The notes beneath the pieces are model-generated. The model was not told where the DNA came from. It did no database searches and saw only the letters and a program-made list of their open reading frames with translations. The translations under genes and the position numbers were made by a program. A stretch of DNA of 9,540 nucleotides from an uncultured Selenomonas sp. (GTDB lineage: Bacteria; Bacillota; Negativicutes; Selenomonadales; Selenomonadaceae). Shown one piece after another: positions 1-6,340 of the stretch (within the stretch, counting starts at the first letter, position 1; each line of letters begins with the position of its first letter). The DNA lies in contig CAMURM010000037.1 of NCBI GenBank assembly GCA_947097535.1, positions 1-9,540 on the forward strand. The letters run 5' to 3'.

Positions 1-2
1 AC

Positions 3-254
3 ACGGTCATGGGGCGCATGATCTTCCTCAACATGCTGCTCTACTTCACGCCGACACCCGGTGGCTCGGGCATTGCCGAAGGCGGCTTCGTGCTGCTCTT
101 CGCCGATTCCGTGCCTGCGGGCACCGTCGGCATCCTCGCCGTCTGTTGGCGCCTCATCGCCGAATACATCCCGTTCTTCATCGGCCTTTACTATACGCTC
201 AAGGTGTTCGGCAAGGACTTTCTGAACCGCCAGATGGAGCATACGGAAGAGTGA
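3..254 (+). CDS. C-terminal part of a flippase-like / LPG-synthase-TM family membrane protein (5' end outside window)
   Basis: The reading frame is open from the left edge and ends at a TGA at 252-254, so only the last 83 codons are present. The residues contain the motif FTPTPGGSGIAEGGF, which matches the conserved P-T-P-G-G-x-G-x-x-E motif near the end of the lysylphosphatidylglycerol synthase transmembrane region (UPF0104, flippase-like) family. It is followed by a hydrophobic stretch (VGILAVCWRLIAEYIPFFIGLYYTL) that would form the last one or two membrane spans, then a short charged cytoplasmic tail ending HTEE. Family members are integral inner-membrane proteins, some of which flip lipids or lipid-linked substrates. 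The substrate here cannot be told, and no catalytic aminoacyl-transfer domain follows the membrane part. The next gene starts about 120 bases later behind its own putative promoter, so the two are probably separate transcription units. The family call is fairly secure; the function is not. Confidence 0.75.
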   Translation, partial: TVMGRMIFLNMLLYFTPTPGGSGIAEGGFVLLFADSVPAGTVGILAVCWRLIAEYIPFFIGLYYTLKVFGKDFLNRQMEHTEE

Positions 255-288
255 GAGGCGCCAACTGGGTCGATCTGTCAATATCTCG

Positions 289-317
289 TGGAAATCCATT
301 CGCAAGTATGATAAAAT
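289..317 (+). promoter_or_regulatory. Putative promoter of the NYN-domain operon
   Basis: An extended -10 element, TGATAAAAT, lies at 309-317 (TG at 309-310, hexamer TAAAAT at 312-317, five of six to consensus). A -35-like TGGAAA at 289-294 matches four of six and is separated by 17 bases. It sits in the only AT-rich stretch of the 255-371 gap, about 55 bases before the start codon. The gap shows no convincing terminator for the preceding gene. Prediction from sequence only. Confidence 0.45.
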
Positions 318-374
318 GGATAAGAAATAGACTACGAAAATTATCTATTATGAAATTGTGAGGTTTTACTTTTG

Positions 375-1097
375 ATGACATTTGATTCCAGTACAGAGAC
401 GGTGGCTGTTCTCTATGATATTGAGAACGCACCTTTTGAAATGCTTGATTTTACACTTGGTAAGGCAAGGAAGTTTTTTCCGTGCCGCATGATCGTCGTT
501 TCGGATTGGGAGAAGCATCCCGAGCAGAAGCGCTGGAACCGCCTGATGGCGCGCAAGGGCTTCACCTTTCGTCAGATCGATCGCAAGATCGACGGCAAAA
601 ACTCCCTGGATTACGCCCTGTTCGATATGGCGAAGCTCCTGCGCGACGAAGGCGTGCGCCGCTTTCTCATCGTGACGACGGATTCGGATTTCGTGACGAT
701 CGCACAGATGCTGCGCGAGAGCGATACGCCCTGCCATATCATCGGCGTGGGCACGGAGCAGGCGAGCCAGTCGCTGCGCGACGCCTACGATGAATTTTAT
801 TGCTATCCGCCGATGAAGAAAAAGAAGGCGAAGAGCGAGAAGAAAGAAGAGCCGGAAGAAAAAGAGAAGGAAAAGGCAGGGAGCAAGGCGGAAAAGAAGC
901 AGCAGAAGAAGCAGTCGAAAAAGAATCAGGAGTCGCTGACGAAAGAAGAGGGCGCGTCATCTGTCGTGGGCAAGAATTTCCTGCAGGTGCGCCTGCCTAA
1001 GTCGCTTTTTGACAAGCTGCAGAAGAAGAAGCGTCATGAAGACGTCGATATGGATCAGTTGGTCACATATCTTTTGATGCGCGGTCTGAGCGAGTGA
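375..1097 (+). CDS. NYN-domain (PIN-like, LabA/DUF88-type) protein with a ribbon-helix-helix-like C-terminus
   Basis: The roughly 240-residue protein has three parts. Residues 10-146 form a NYN domain, a PIN-like fold typical of metal-dependent RNases: an initial strand VAVLYDIEN with Asp16, then LDYALF with Asp80, and TTDSDF with Asp104 and Asp106. These are the usual acidic metal ligands (numbering from the TTG). Residues 148-199 are an almost pure Lys/Glu/Gln/Ser linker. The last 40 residues (LQVRLPKSLFDKL, then about 20 residues with DMDQLVTYLLMRGL) follow the strand-helix-helix pattern of MetJ/Arc/CopG proteins; this is my inference, not a family hit. Two starts fit the GAGGT at 360-364: TTG at 372 (7-base spacing) and ATG at 375 (10 bases); I chose the ATG. 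It leads a three-gene unit. The NYN call is strong; substrate and partners are unknown, and RNase activity is inferred only from the conserved acidic residues. Confidence 0.85.
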   Translation: MTFDSSTETVAVLYDIENAPFEMLDFTLGKARKFFPCRMIVVSDWEKHPEQKRWNRLMARKGFTFRQIDRKIDGKNSLDYALFDMAKLLRDEGVRRFLIVTTDSDFVTIAQMLRESDTPCHIIGVGTEQASQSLRDAYDEFYCYPPMKKKKAKSEKKEEPEEKEKEKAGSKAEKKQQKKQSKKNQESLTKEEGASSVVGKNFLQVRLPKSLFDKLQKKKRHEDVDMDQLVTYLLMRGLSE

Positions 1098-1109
1098 GGC
1101 GAGTGCATC

Positions 1110-1508
1110 ATGAAAAGACAAGAAGAAAGAGTACTGCTCTACCAATTCGCGGAGGAAGCCGTGCCTGCCGTCAAGGAGGTTCTGCGTAAGCTCGGCATAC
1201 AGGCGAGCGTCCTGGAGCCGAAGGCGTGGCATGAGCGCGTCGGCTTCCTACTTGCCTTGAAGGGCTTCAGCCAGAGTACGGCAGAGGAGGAGCCCTTCGA
1301 TTTTCCGCACGAAGCGGCGGTCTTCCATAACATCAAGGGCAAGCGTCTCGATCAGGTGCTGCAGGCGCTGAAGGACGGCGGCGTTGCGCATGTGAATTTC
1401 AAGGCGGTAACGACGCCTTTCAATCTGCACTGGACGCTGGGGCGTTTGTGCAAGACCATGCATAAGGAACATGCCTACATGACGGAAAGGGACAAGAAGC
1501 CGCAATGA
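1110..1508 (+). CDS. DUF3783-like small protein
   Basis: This 132-residue soluble protein has no signal peptide or membrane span. It opens with ERVLLYQF, has a middle helix-rich part containing VFHNIKGKRLDQVLQALKDGG, and ends with AVTTPFNLHWTLGRLCKTMHKEHAYM. This layout (opening R-V-L-L-Y-x-F, then T-x-x-N-x-x-W-T-L followed by a helix ending in E-H-x-Y-M) is what I recall of DUF3783, a family of unknown function in Firmicutes and relatives. The assignment is from memory of the pattern. The ATG follows the stop of the NYN gene by 12 bases, with a modest GAGG at 1096-1099 overlapping that stop, which suggests translational coupling. Its own stop overlaps the start of the next gene (ATGA), so it is almost certainly cotranscribed with both neighbours. 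No biochemical role can be read from the sequence. Confidence 0.75.
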   Translation: MKRQEERVLLYQFAEEAVPAVKEVLRKLGIQASVLEPKAWHERVGFLLALKGFSQSTAEEEPFDFPHEAAVFHNIKGKRLDQVLQALKDGGVAHVNFKAVTTPFNLHWTLGRLCKTMHKEHAYMTERDKKPQ

Positions 1509-2338
1509 GCTACAAGGATCTCGACAGGACACAGCTCCTCCCGCGCGAAAAGGAAGAGGCACCTCGCGGCAGGCGGCTTGACGATACGCAGGAATTGCCG
1601 CCTTTGCCTCAGGGCGCTGTCTTCTCCAAAGCGGGGACGGTGCGTGAGCTTTCGCCCCTGGCACCGCAGGAGGCACGGCAGACGGATGTTCTTGCAAGTA
1701 CCACGAACAGGCAGCAGAAAAGGACTCGCTGGGTTCTGCTCTTCGCTGCTTGTTTTGCATTGGCGCTGTTCGGAGGCTTCGTGCTCTCCGATGTGCTGCG
1801 CAGCCATGAGCAGACGCTCGCAGACGGCCGTCGGGAGGCACAGCAGATGGAAATGCGTCAGCAGGAGCTCGCCGCGCGCGAGGCTTCCTTGAAAAAACAG
1901 CGCGACAGCATAGCCGAGCAGAAGCGGGCGCTCGAAGAGAAGGAGCTTGAACTGGAGCGAAAGGCGCAGCGCGCGGCGGGGCGCACGGAGCGCATTGAGC
2001 AGGAAAAGGGCAAGGGCTCCGTCGTTGGCGACTGGATGGATAAGGTGACGGGGAAGGAAAAGGAGCGCAGGGAAGCCAACGAGAAGAATACTGCTGAAAT
2101 CCAACAGGCAAAGTCGGACATCGCTTCCGTGCAGCAATCGATCAAAGAGGCGCAGTCCATTCTTGACGAAGTGGACAAGCAGCTCGACAACGTCAATGAG
2201 ATGAAGGAGCAGGCCGATCGTCTCAAAGCCGTCGCGCAGGAAACCTATGCGAAGAATGAAGGGCTGATCAGCGAGATCATGCAGCGCATGGGCGAGGGCG
2301 CCGATCTGCTGCGTCGCCTTCTTATTAGGAACCACTGA
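1505..2338 (+). CDS. Single-span membrane protein with long coiled coil, function unknown
   Basis: The 277-residue protein has a polar N-terminal segment (1-72) with two short related motifs, DRTQLLP (7-13) and DDTQELPPL (26-34). One transmembrane helix follows at about 76-97 (WVLLFAACFALALFGGFVLSDVL), preceded by the basic QQKRTR. With positives before the helix, the N-terminus should be cytoplasmic and the rest outside the membrane. Residues about 99-155 and 190-255 are Glu/Lys/Gln/Arg-rich heptad-like coiled coil, split by the less helical GKGSVVGDWMDKVTGKEK. I do not recognise a named family. It overlaps the preceding gene by ATGA, so it is translationally coupled to it, but lacks a clear ribosome binding site of its own. 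The last residues (RNH) and the TGA stop lie inside a palindromic repeat at 2328-2404, so the natural C-terminus may have been altered by an insertion. It could be an envelope scaffold or a signalling adaptor; neither can be proved here. Confidence 0.8.
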   Translation: MSYKDLDRTQLLPREKEEAPRGRRLDDTQELPPLPQGAVFSKAGTVRELSPLAPQEARQTDVLASTTNRQQKRTRWVLLFAACFALALFGGFVLSDVLRSHEQTLADGRREAQQMEMRQQELAAREASLKKQRDSIAEQKRALEEKELELERKAQRAAGRTERIEQEKGKGSVVGDWMDKVTGKEKERREANEKNTAEIQQAKSDIASVQQSIKEAQSILDEVDKQLDNVNEMKEQADRLKAVAQETYAKNEGLISEIMQRMGEGADLLRRLLIRNH

Positions 2339-2404
2339 TAAATTCAGCCACCCATCTTCACGCATCTGCGCAAATCTGGGCGACTTCATTTTATCAGCGT
2401 TTCC
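2328..2404. repeat. 77-bp near-palindromic element with 15-bp terminal inverted repeats (MITE-like)
   Basis: The left end GGAACCACTGATAAA (2328-2342) and the reverse complement of the right end, GGAAACGCTGATAAA (2390-2404), agree at 13 of 15 positions. The symmetry is not limited to the ends: CCCA at 2351-2354 pairs with TGGG at 2377-2380, and CGCA/TGCG (2361-2364 / 2367-2370) closes around a two-base centre, which is also the midpoint of the whole element. A TTA triplet flanks the left end (2325-2327), and another lies one base beyond the right end (2406-2408), a possible target duplication. The GGAAC...CTGATAA ends recall IS5-type inverted repeats, from memory. There is no room for a transposase, so it would be a non-autonomous element. 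In RNA it would fold into a long hairpin between two operons. It carries the stop codon of the upstream gene. Confidence 0.65.
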
Positions 2405-2430
2405 CTTACGAAATAGAAAGGAGAATGAAT

Positions 2431-3357
2431 GTGAAGAAAATCTTTGCCTTGCTGCTCTTGCCGTTTCTTTTTCTTGCAGCCGGCTGCGGCGGCAGCAAAC
2501 AGGAGCTCAGTACGCTGAAGATCGGACTTATGCCGGATACCGATTCCATCCCCTTCATCATAGCGCAGGAGAAGGGCTACTTCGCGGAAGAAGGCTTGAA
2601 CGTGGAACTGCAGCCCTTCAAGAGTGCCATGGATCGCGACTCTGCCCTGCAGAGCGGCAATCTTGACGGCGCCGTTTCCGACATGCTTGCCGTCGCCTTT
2701 GCCAGAGACGGCGGCTTCGATGTCAGAGTCACATCCATGACGGACGGCAGCTACAAGCTCATCGCGGCACCCGGAACGAAGGAGCCAACTGCCGCAGCGC
2801 TCGTCGGCAAGGAGGTGGCGGTCTCGCGCAATACCATCATAGAGTATGTGACCGATCACATCTTTTCCGGCAACGGTCTGTCGGCAGACGATATCGTGAA
2901 GGTCGTCATCCCACAGATTCCTACGCGCCTTGAACTGCTGCAAAGCGGCAAGCTGGCGGCGGCGACTCTGCCGGAGCCGATGGCGAGCATTGCCGTCCAT
3001 AACGGCTGCCGCTTCGTCACAGGCTCCGATGAACTCGGCATCAATCCCGGTGTCATCCTCTTTACGGGAAAGAGCACGAAAGACAAGCAGGCAGAAATCA
3101 AGGCGATGTACCGTGCTTACAACAAGGCGGTAGCGTATCTCAACAGCACCGCTCGCGCCGATTACATCGATCTCGTCGTGGAAAAGAGCGGCTTTCCACC
3201 GACTGCGAAAGAGGCGCTCGTGCTGCCGCGCTATCACGAGGCCGCCCTGCCGAAGGAAAGCGATGTCACGGACTGCATCGCCTGGCTGAAGGGGAAAGAT
3301 TTGATCAGGAAATCGTACACCTATGACGATCTTGTTCTCAATATGCTTGCGCCATGA
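2431..3357 (+). CDS. ABC transporter substrate-binding lipoprotein (NMT1/SsuA-like)
   Basis: This is the extracytoplasmic binding component of the importer formed with the two following genes. It starts with a lipoprotein signal: MKKIF, a leucine-rich core and the lipobox LAAGC with Cys19. The mature part begins LKIGLMPDTDSIPFIIAQEKGYF and continues into AEEGLNVELQPF. This is the typical opening of periplasmic-binding-protein-like II proteins of the NMT1/THI5, SsuA and TauA group, followed by the usual SGNLDGAVSDMLA and LPEPMAS segments. I chose the GTG at 2431, because AAAGGAG at 2417-2423 is 7 bases before it; the ATG at 2425 is only one base away from that site. Length (308 residues) is normal. 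Its stop overlaps the ATPase start (ATGA). Relatives take up nitrate, sulfonates, taurine or thiamine precursors; nothing here, including neighbours, singles out a substrate, and no riboswitch is visible upstream. Confidence 0.88.
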   Translation: MKKIFALLLLPFLFLAAGCGGSKQELSTLKIGLMPDTDSIPFIIAQEKGYFAEEGLNVELQPFKSAMDRDSALQSGNLDGAVSDMLAVAFARDGGFDVRVTSMTDGSYKLIAAPGTKEPTAAALVGKEVAVSRNTIIEYVTDHIFSGNGLSADDIVKVVIPQIPTRLELLQSGKLAAATLPEPMASIAVHNGCRFVTGSDELGINPGVILFTGKSTKDKQAEIKAMYRAYNKAVAYLNSTARADYIDLVVEKSGFPPTAKEALVLPRYHEAALPKESDVTDCIAWLKGKDLIRKSYTYDDLVLNMLAP

Positions 3358-4103
3358 TCGATCTGCAGCACGTATCGTACGCCTATATCGCCGAGCAAGC
3401 GCCTGTAAAAGTGCTGCAGGACATCGATCTGCACGTCGCGAGGGGAGATACCTGTGCCGTCATCGGTCCCTCGGGCTGCGGCAAGTCCACGCTTTTGAAG
3501 ATCCTCGCGGGCATACTGCCCGATTATGCGGGCACGGCGACGCTGGGCGGGGAGACCATTTGTCCGGCACGTCAGCGCATCGGCTTCATGCCGCAAAGCT
3601 ATGGCCTCCTGCAATGGAAAAGCGTGCGCGAGAACATCGAGCTGGGGTTGAAGATTCGTCACGAAAAGCCGCGCGAAAGCGATACGCTCGCCTTGATGCA
3701 GCGCCTGGGCATCGGTGCGCTCGGCAGCCGCTATCCGCATGAACTTTCCGGCGGCCAGCAGCAGCGCGTGGGGCTTGCGCGCGCCTTTTTGCTGCGCCCC
3801 GATCTCCTTTTGATGGATGAGCCTTTTTCTGCACTCGACGCCATCACGCGCGAGGAAATGCAGGAGGTCTTTCTCTCCCTCTGGCAGGAGCAGCATGTGA
3901 CGACACTCCTCGTCACGCACTACGTGGAAGAAGCGCTGTATCTCGGGCAGAAGATCGTCGTTTTGGCCGGTGCACCCGGGCGCATTGCAGAAATGTTGGA
4001 CAACCCGCTTTTCGGCAGGAGCAACAGCCGCAGCCAGACGGAATTTTTCAATATGAGCCGTTACTTGCGCGAGATGATCAAGAAGAATCGGAGTGGGGCA
4101 TGA
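3354..4103 (+). CDS. ABC transporter ATP-binding protein (nitrate/sulfonate/taurine type)
   Basis: This 249-residue cytoplasmic ATPase powers the importer. All catalytic motifs are intact: Walker A GPSGCGKST (38-46), Q-loop MPQ with Gln81, signature LSGGQQQRVGLARA (131-144), Walker B LLLMDEP (151-157) with Glu156, D-loop SALD (159-162) and the switch histidine in VTHY (His189). The C-terminal part after the H-loop (EEALYLGQKIVVLAGAPGRIAEML) is typical of the SsuB/TauB/NrtD branch, in agreement with the binding protein upstream. Its start overlaps the stop of the binding-protein gene and its stop overlaps the permease start, both as ATGA, a sign of translational coupling and fixed stoichiometry. 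The length is usual for the family. The function as ATPase is secure; the transported compound is not known. Confidence 0.93.
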   Translation: MIDLQHVSYAYIAEQAPVKVLQDIDLHVARGDTCAVIGPSGCGKSTLLKILAGILPDYAGTATLGGETICPARQRIGFMPQSYGLLQWKSVRENIELGLKIRHEKPRESDTLALMQRLGIGALGSRYPHELSGGQQQRVGLARAFLLRPDLLLMDEPFSALDAITREEMQEVFLSLWQEQHVTTLLVTHYVEEALYLGQKIVVLAGAPGRIAEMLDNPLFGRSNSRSQTEFFNMSRYLREMIKKNRSGA

Positions 4104-4840
4104 AGCGTACCGTTTTTGTTTATCTGGGAGCAGCCGCGGCACTGTTTGTCCTCTGGGGCATCATCTCCCTTCTGCTTGAACTGCCGATCGTGCCTAAGCC
4201 GTGGCAGGTCGCCCTTTGCCTGCAGCAGATCTTCCTTTCCTCGATCGCCGTCCATATGCTCTACAGTCTCGGCAGGATCGCGATGGGGCTTTTCCTCGCC
4301 GTCGGCATCGGCTATCCTCTCGGCATCTTCATGGGGTATGCCGCTGCCGCCGACCGCATCTTCGCGCCCTTCGTCTATCTGCTCTATCCCGTGCCCAAGA
4401 TCGCCCTCTTGCCGATCCTCATGCTGCTGGCAGGCGTGGGGGAAACGTCGAAGATCCTGATGATATTCCTTATCATCGTCTTCCAGGTCATCATCGCCGT
4501 GCGCGACGCCGTGCGCTCTGTCCCGCATGAGACATACTTTCCGCTCCTTTCACTGGGGGCATCGTCCTTCGCCATCTTCCGTCACGTCCTCTGGCCCGCG
4601 TCTCTGCCCAAATTCCTCACCGCGGTGCGCGTCGCCATGGCGACGGCAATCTCCGTGCTCTTCTTCACCGAGACGTTCGGCGCACAATATGGTCTGGGAT
4701 TCTTCATCATGGATGCGTGGCTGCGCGTCAATTATCTGGAAATGTACGCCGGCATCGTCGTCTTGAGCCTGCTCGGCCTCGTCCTCTTCTCCTTCCTCGA
4801 TTTCGTCGAGGCGCAGGCTTGCCGCTGGCAGCAAAAATAA
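4100..4840 (+). CDS. ABC transporter permease (BPD_transp_1 family)
   Basis: This is the 246-residue inner-membrane channel of the same importer. It has about six hydrophobic segments: near 5-27 (FVYLGAAAALFVLWGIISLLL), 58-80, 90-112, 117-134, 176-200 and 218-238. The cytoplasmic EAA-type coupling loop is present at about 150-177 (SLGASSFAIFRHVLWPAS followed by LPKFLTAVRVAM), with the conserved Gly, the L-P pair and the V-R-V segment that contact the ATPase. Size and layout are those of SsuC/TauC-type permeases. It overlaps the ATPase gene by four bases and ends the operon; no strong terminator is seen in the 30-odd bases before the next promoter, so some readthrough into the HlyC/CorC-type gene is possible. 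Confidence 0.92.
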   Translation: MKRTVFVYLGAAAALFVLWGIISLLLELPIVPKPWQVALCLQQIFLSSIAVHMLYSLGRIAMGLFLAVGIGYPLGIFMGYAAAADRIFAPFVYLLYPVPKIALLPILMLLAGVGETSKILMIFLIIVFQVIIAVRDAVRSVPHETYFPLLSLGASSFAIFRHVLWPASLPKFLTAVRVAMATAISVLFFTETFGAQYGLGFFIMDAWLRVNYLEMYAGIVVLSLLGLVLFSFLDFVEAQACRWQQK

Positions 4841-4872
4841 TGAGGATTCGGCATACTTCTTCTCGGAAAGCG

Positions 4873-4902
4873 TAGATGAGATTTGCTGCTATGTGCTATA
4901 AT
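4873..4902 (+). promoter_or_regulatory. Extended -10 promoter for the HlyC/CorC-type gene
   Basis: A perfect TATAAT at 4897-4902 is preceded by TGC, giving an extended -10 (TGCTATAAT). A weak -35-like TAGATG lies at 4873-4878 with an 18-base spacer. Transcription should start near 4909. The promoter lies inside the longest possible reading frame of the next gene (which could begin at 4876), arguing that the real start codon is downstream. Confidence 0.7.
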
Positions 4903-4932
4903 GAGCGTAGTCTTTTTTCTGCTCAGCAAAGG

Positions 4933-6264
4933 ATGTGCCCGTTCTTGGATAATCCCGATTTACCCTTGTTCATCATAATGCTCCTGTTCCTCGTGGCGGC
5001 AAGCAGCTTTTTTGCTTTGATGGAAACCGCCATCACGGAGAGCCATAAAAGCCGCCTGGAACGGCTCGCCGATGACGGCAGCCAAGATGCTGCAGCCGCT
5101 TTGAAGATTGTCGAAATGCCGGAAAGGATTCTTCCCGTTGTCCAGATCGGCATCACGCTCGCGAGCATATTTCTCGGCGTCCTCATCGGCGGCGCGGTCG
5201 CTCCTTTTTTGGCGGAATTTCTCGACTTCCTGCCGTATGCTCATGCTGTCGCACTATGCTTGAGCACCGTTTTTATCGCCTATTTCAGCCTTCTCATGGG
5301 GGAGTTTCTGCCCAAGAAGATTGCCTGGCAAAATCCCGAGAAATATTTGCAGCGCTTTCATCGCTGGCTTTATTTTCTTGAGCATCTCACGCGCCCGGCG
5401 GTATCCTTCCTTTCAGGCTCTGCCAATTTCCTGCTTCTCCTCGTCGGCATCAATCCCCATGTGGTCGATACGGTCACGGAAGACGAGGTCAAGGATCTCA
5501 TCGAGCAGGGCACGGAGGACGGGACGTTCGAAAAGACAGAGCAGACGATGGTCGATAATATTTTCCATATGAGCGATCAAACCGCATACGCCCTGATGAC
5601 GCCGCGCACGCAGATGTTCTGGATCGATCTCGAAGACTCGCTTGAGCACAATCTGCAGCTCATCAAAGAAAATCCCGATACCGTCATCCCCGTGGGGCGC
5701 GACAGTCTCGATAATTTTTGCGGCATCCTCTATGCGAAGGATCTCCTCAATGCGAGCCTCGCTAAAAAGGAGATCGAATTGAGCACCTTCGTACGACAGC
5801 CCATGTTCGTGCCGCGCTCCATGGAGACGTTTCGCGTGCTTGAGAAATTCCGTGAAACGGGCGTACATGAAGCTGTCGTACTCGATGAATACGGCGGTGT
5901 CATCGGCTTCCTCACGCTCACGGACATCATGAGCGAGATCATCGGCGAATCGTTCAGCAGCGACGAGGTCGATGCGCCGCAGATGATTCCGCGCGGCAAG
6001 GATGCCTGGTATATGGACGGCTTGTTCTCCATTGATGACTTCAAGGAAAAATTCGATATCGATATGCCGCTGCCCGATGAGGATAAGGCGCATTTCCAAA
6101 CGATGGGAGGCTTTCTGACCTCTTACTTTGGTTATATCCCAAAAGAAACCGAGACGTGCCGGTGGGGAGATTTCACCTTTGAAATCGTTGATATGGATCG
6201 TGCGCGCATCGACAAGATCCTTGTGACACATAAGGCGCAGCCATCGGAGAAGAAGGAGGACTAG
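4933..6264 (+). CDS. HlyC/CorC-family membrane protein (CNNM/DUF21 - CBS pair - CorC_HlyC)
   Basis: The domain order is a CNNM/DUF21 membrane domain at about 9-185, with spans near 11-30, 66-98, 103-124 and 147-171 and the conserved GEFLPKKIA (123-131). A linker (TEDEVKDLIEQGTEDGTFEK) follows, then two CBS modules at roughly 212-268 and 275-338 (the latter with VVLDEYGGVIGFLTLTDIM), and a CorC_HlyC domain to about 432 (GFLTSYFGYIP). Such proteins are annotated as hemolysins but more likely handle Mg2+ or other cations; the CBS pair usually senses adenine nucleotides. Start choice is uncertain. ATG 4933 has AAAGG immediately before it (too close), and in-frame TTG 4945 sits 11 bases after the same purine-rich site. 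The further upstream ATG 4876 lies within the promoter and would precede the transcript. The gene appears monocistronic, ending at the terminator at 6296-6328. Confidence 0.9.
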   Translation: MCPFLDNPDLPLFIIMLLFLVAASSFFALMETAITESHKSRLERLADDGSQDAAAALKIVEMPERILPVVQIGITLASIFLGVLIGGAVAPFLAEFLDFLPYAHAVALCLSTVFIAYFSLLMGEFLPKKIAWQNPEKYLQRFHRWLYFLEHLTRPAVSFLSGSANFLLLLVGINPHVVDTVTEDEVKDLIEQGTEDGTFEKTEQTMVDNIFHMSDQTAYALMTPRTQMFWIDLEDSLEHNLQLIKENPDTVIPVGRDSLDNFCGILYAKDLLNASLAKKEIELSTFVRQPMFVPRSMETFRVLEKFRETGVHEAVVLDEYGGVIGFLTLTDIMSEIIGESFSSDEVDAPQMIPRGKDAWYMDGLFSIDDFKEKFDIDMPLPDEDKAHFQTMGGFLTSYFGYIPKETETCRWGDFTFEIVDMDRARIDKILVTHKAQPSEKKED

Positions 6265-6295
6265 CTGTTCGCGTGCTTACTGGGACTAAAGTTAC

Positions 6296-6328
6296 AAAAG
6301 CCCGCCAGTTCAGTACTGGCGGGCTTTT
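6296..6328. terminator. Bidirectional rho-independent terminator
   Basis: GCCCGCCAGT (6300-6309) pairs perfectly with ACTGGCGGGC (6315-6324) around a five-base loop. It is preceded by AAAA and followed by TTTTTT, so it works in both directions. It lies between the convergent HlyC/CorC-type gene and the zinc-binding lipoprotein gene, whose stop codon is 13 bases away. Confidence 0.93.
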
Positions 6329-6340
6329 TTGTCAGCAGCT

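Noticed and set aside
800..950. Lys/Glu codon-rich stretch as a nucleotide repeat array
   Set aside because: The AAG/GAA/GAG richness is irregular, with no fixed repeat unit; it is a low-complexity protein linker in frame with the NYN gene.
1248..2389. Long minus-strand frames opposite the DUF3783-like and coiled-coil genes (287 and 304 codons)
   Set aside because: They are the mirror of GC-rich coding sequence, have low-complexity Arg/Pro/Leu composition, no ribosome site, and cover genes with clear domain patterns and coupling on the plus strand.
2339..2430. Riboswitch upstream of the ABC operon
   Set aside because: The gap is almost entirely the palindromic element; no TPP, cobalamin, SAM or similar conserved core is visible.
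2386..3237. 283-codon minus-strand frame opposite the ABC binding protein
   Set aside because: The plus strand encodes a recognisable lipoprotein with lipobox and family motifs; the opposite frame has no recognisable features.
5413..6231. 272-codon minus-strand frame opposite the HlyC/CorC-type gene
   Set aside because: It is a shadow of the CBS and CorC_HlyC coding region, with no start context or family pattern.
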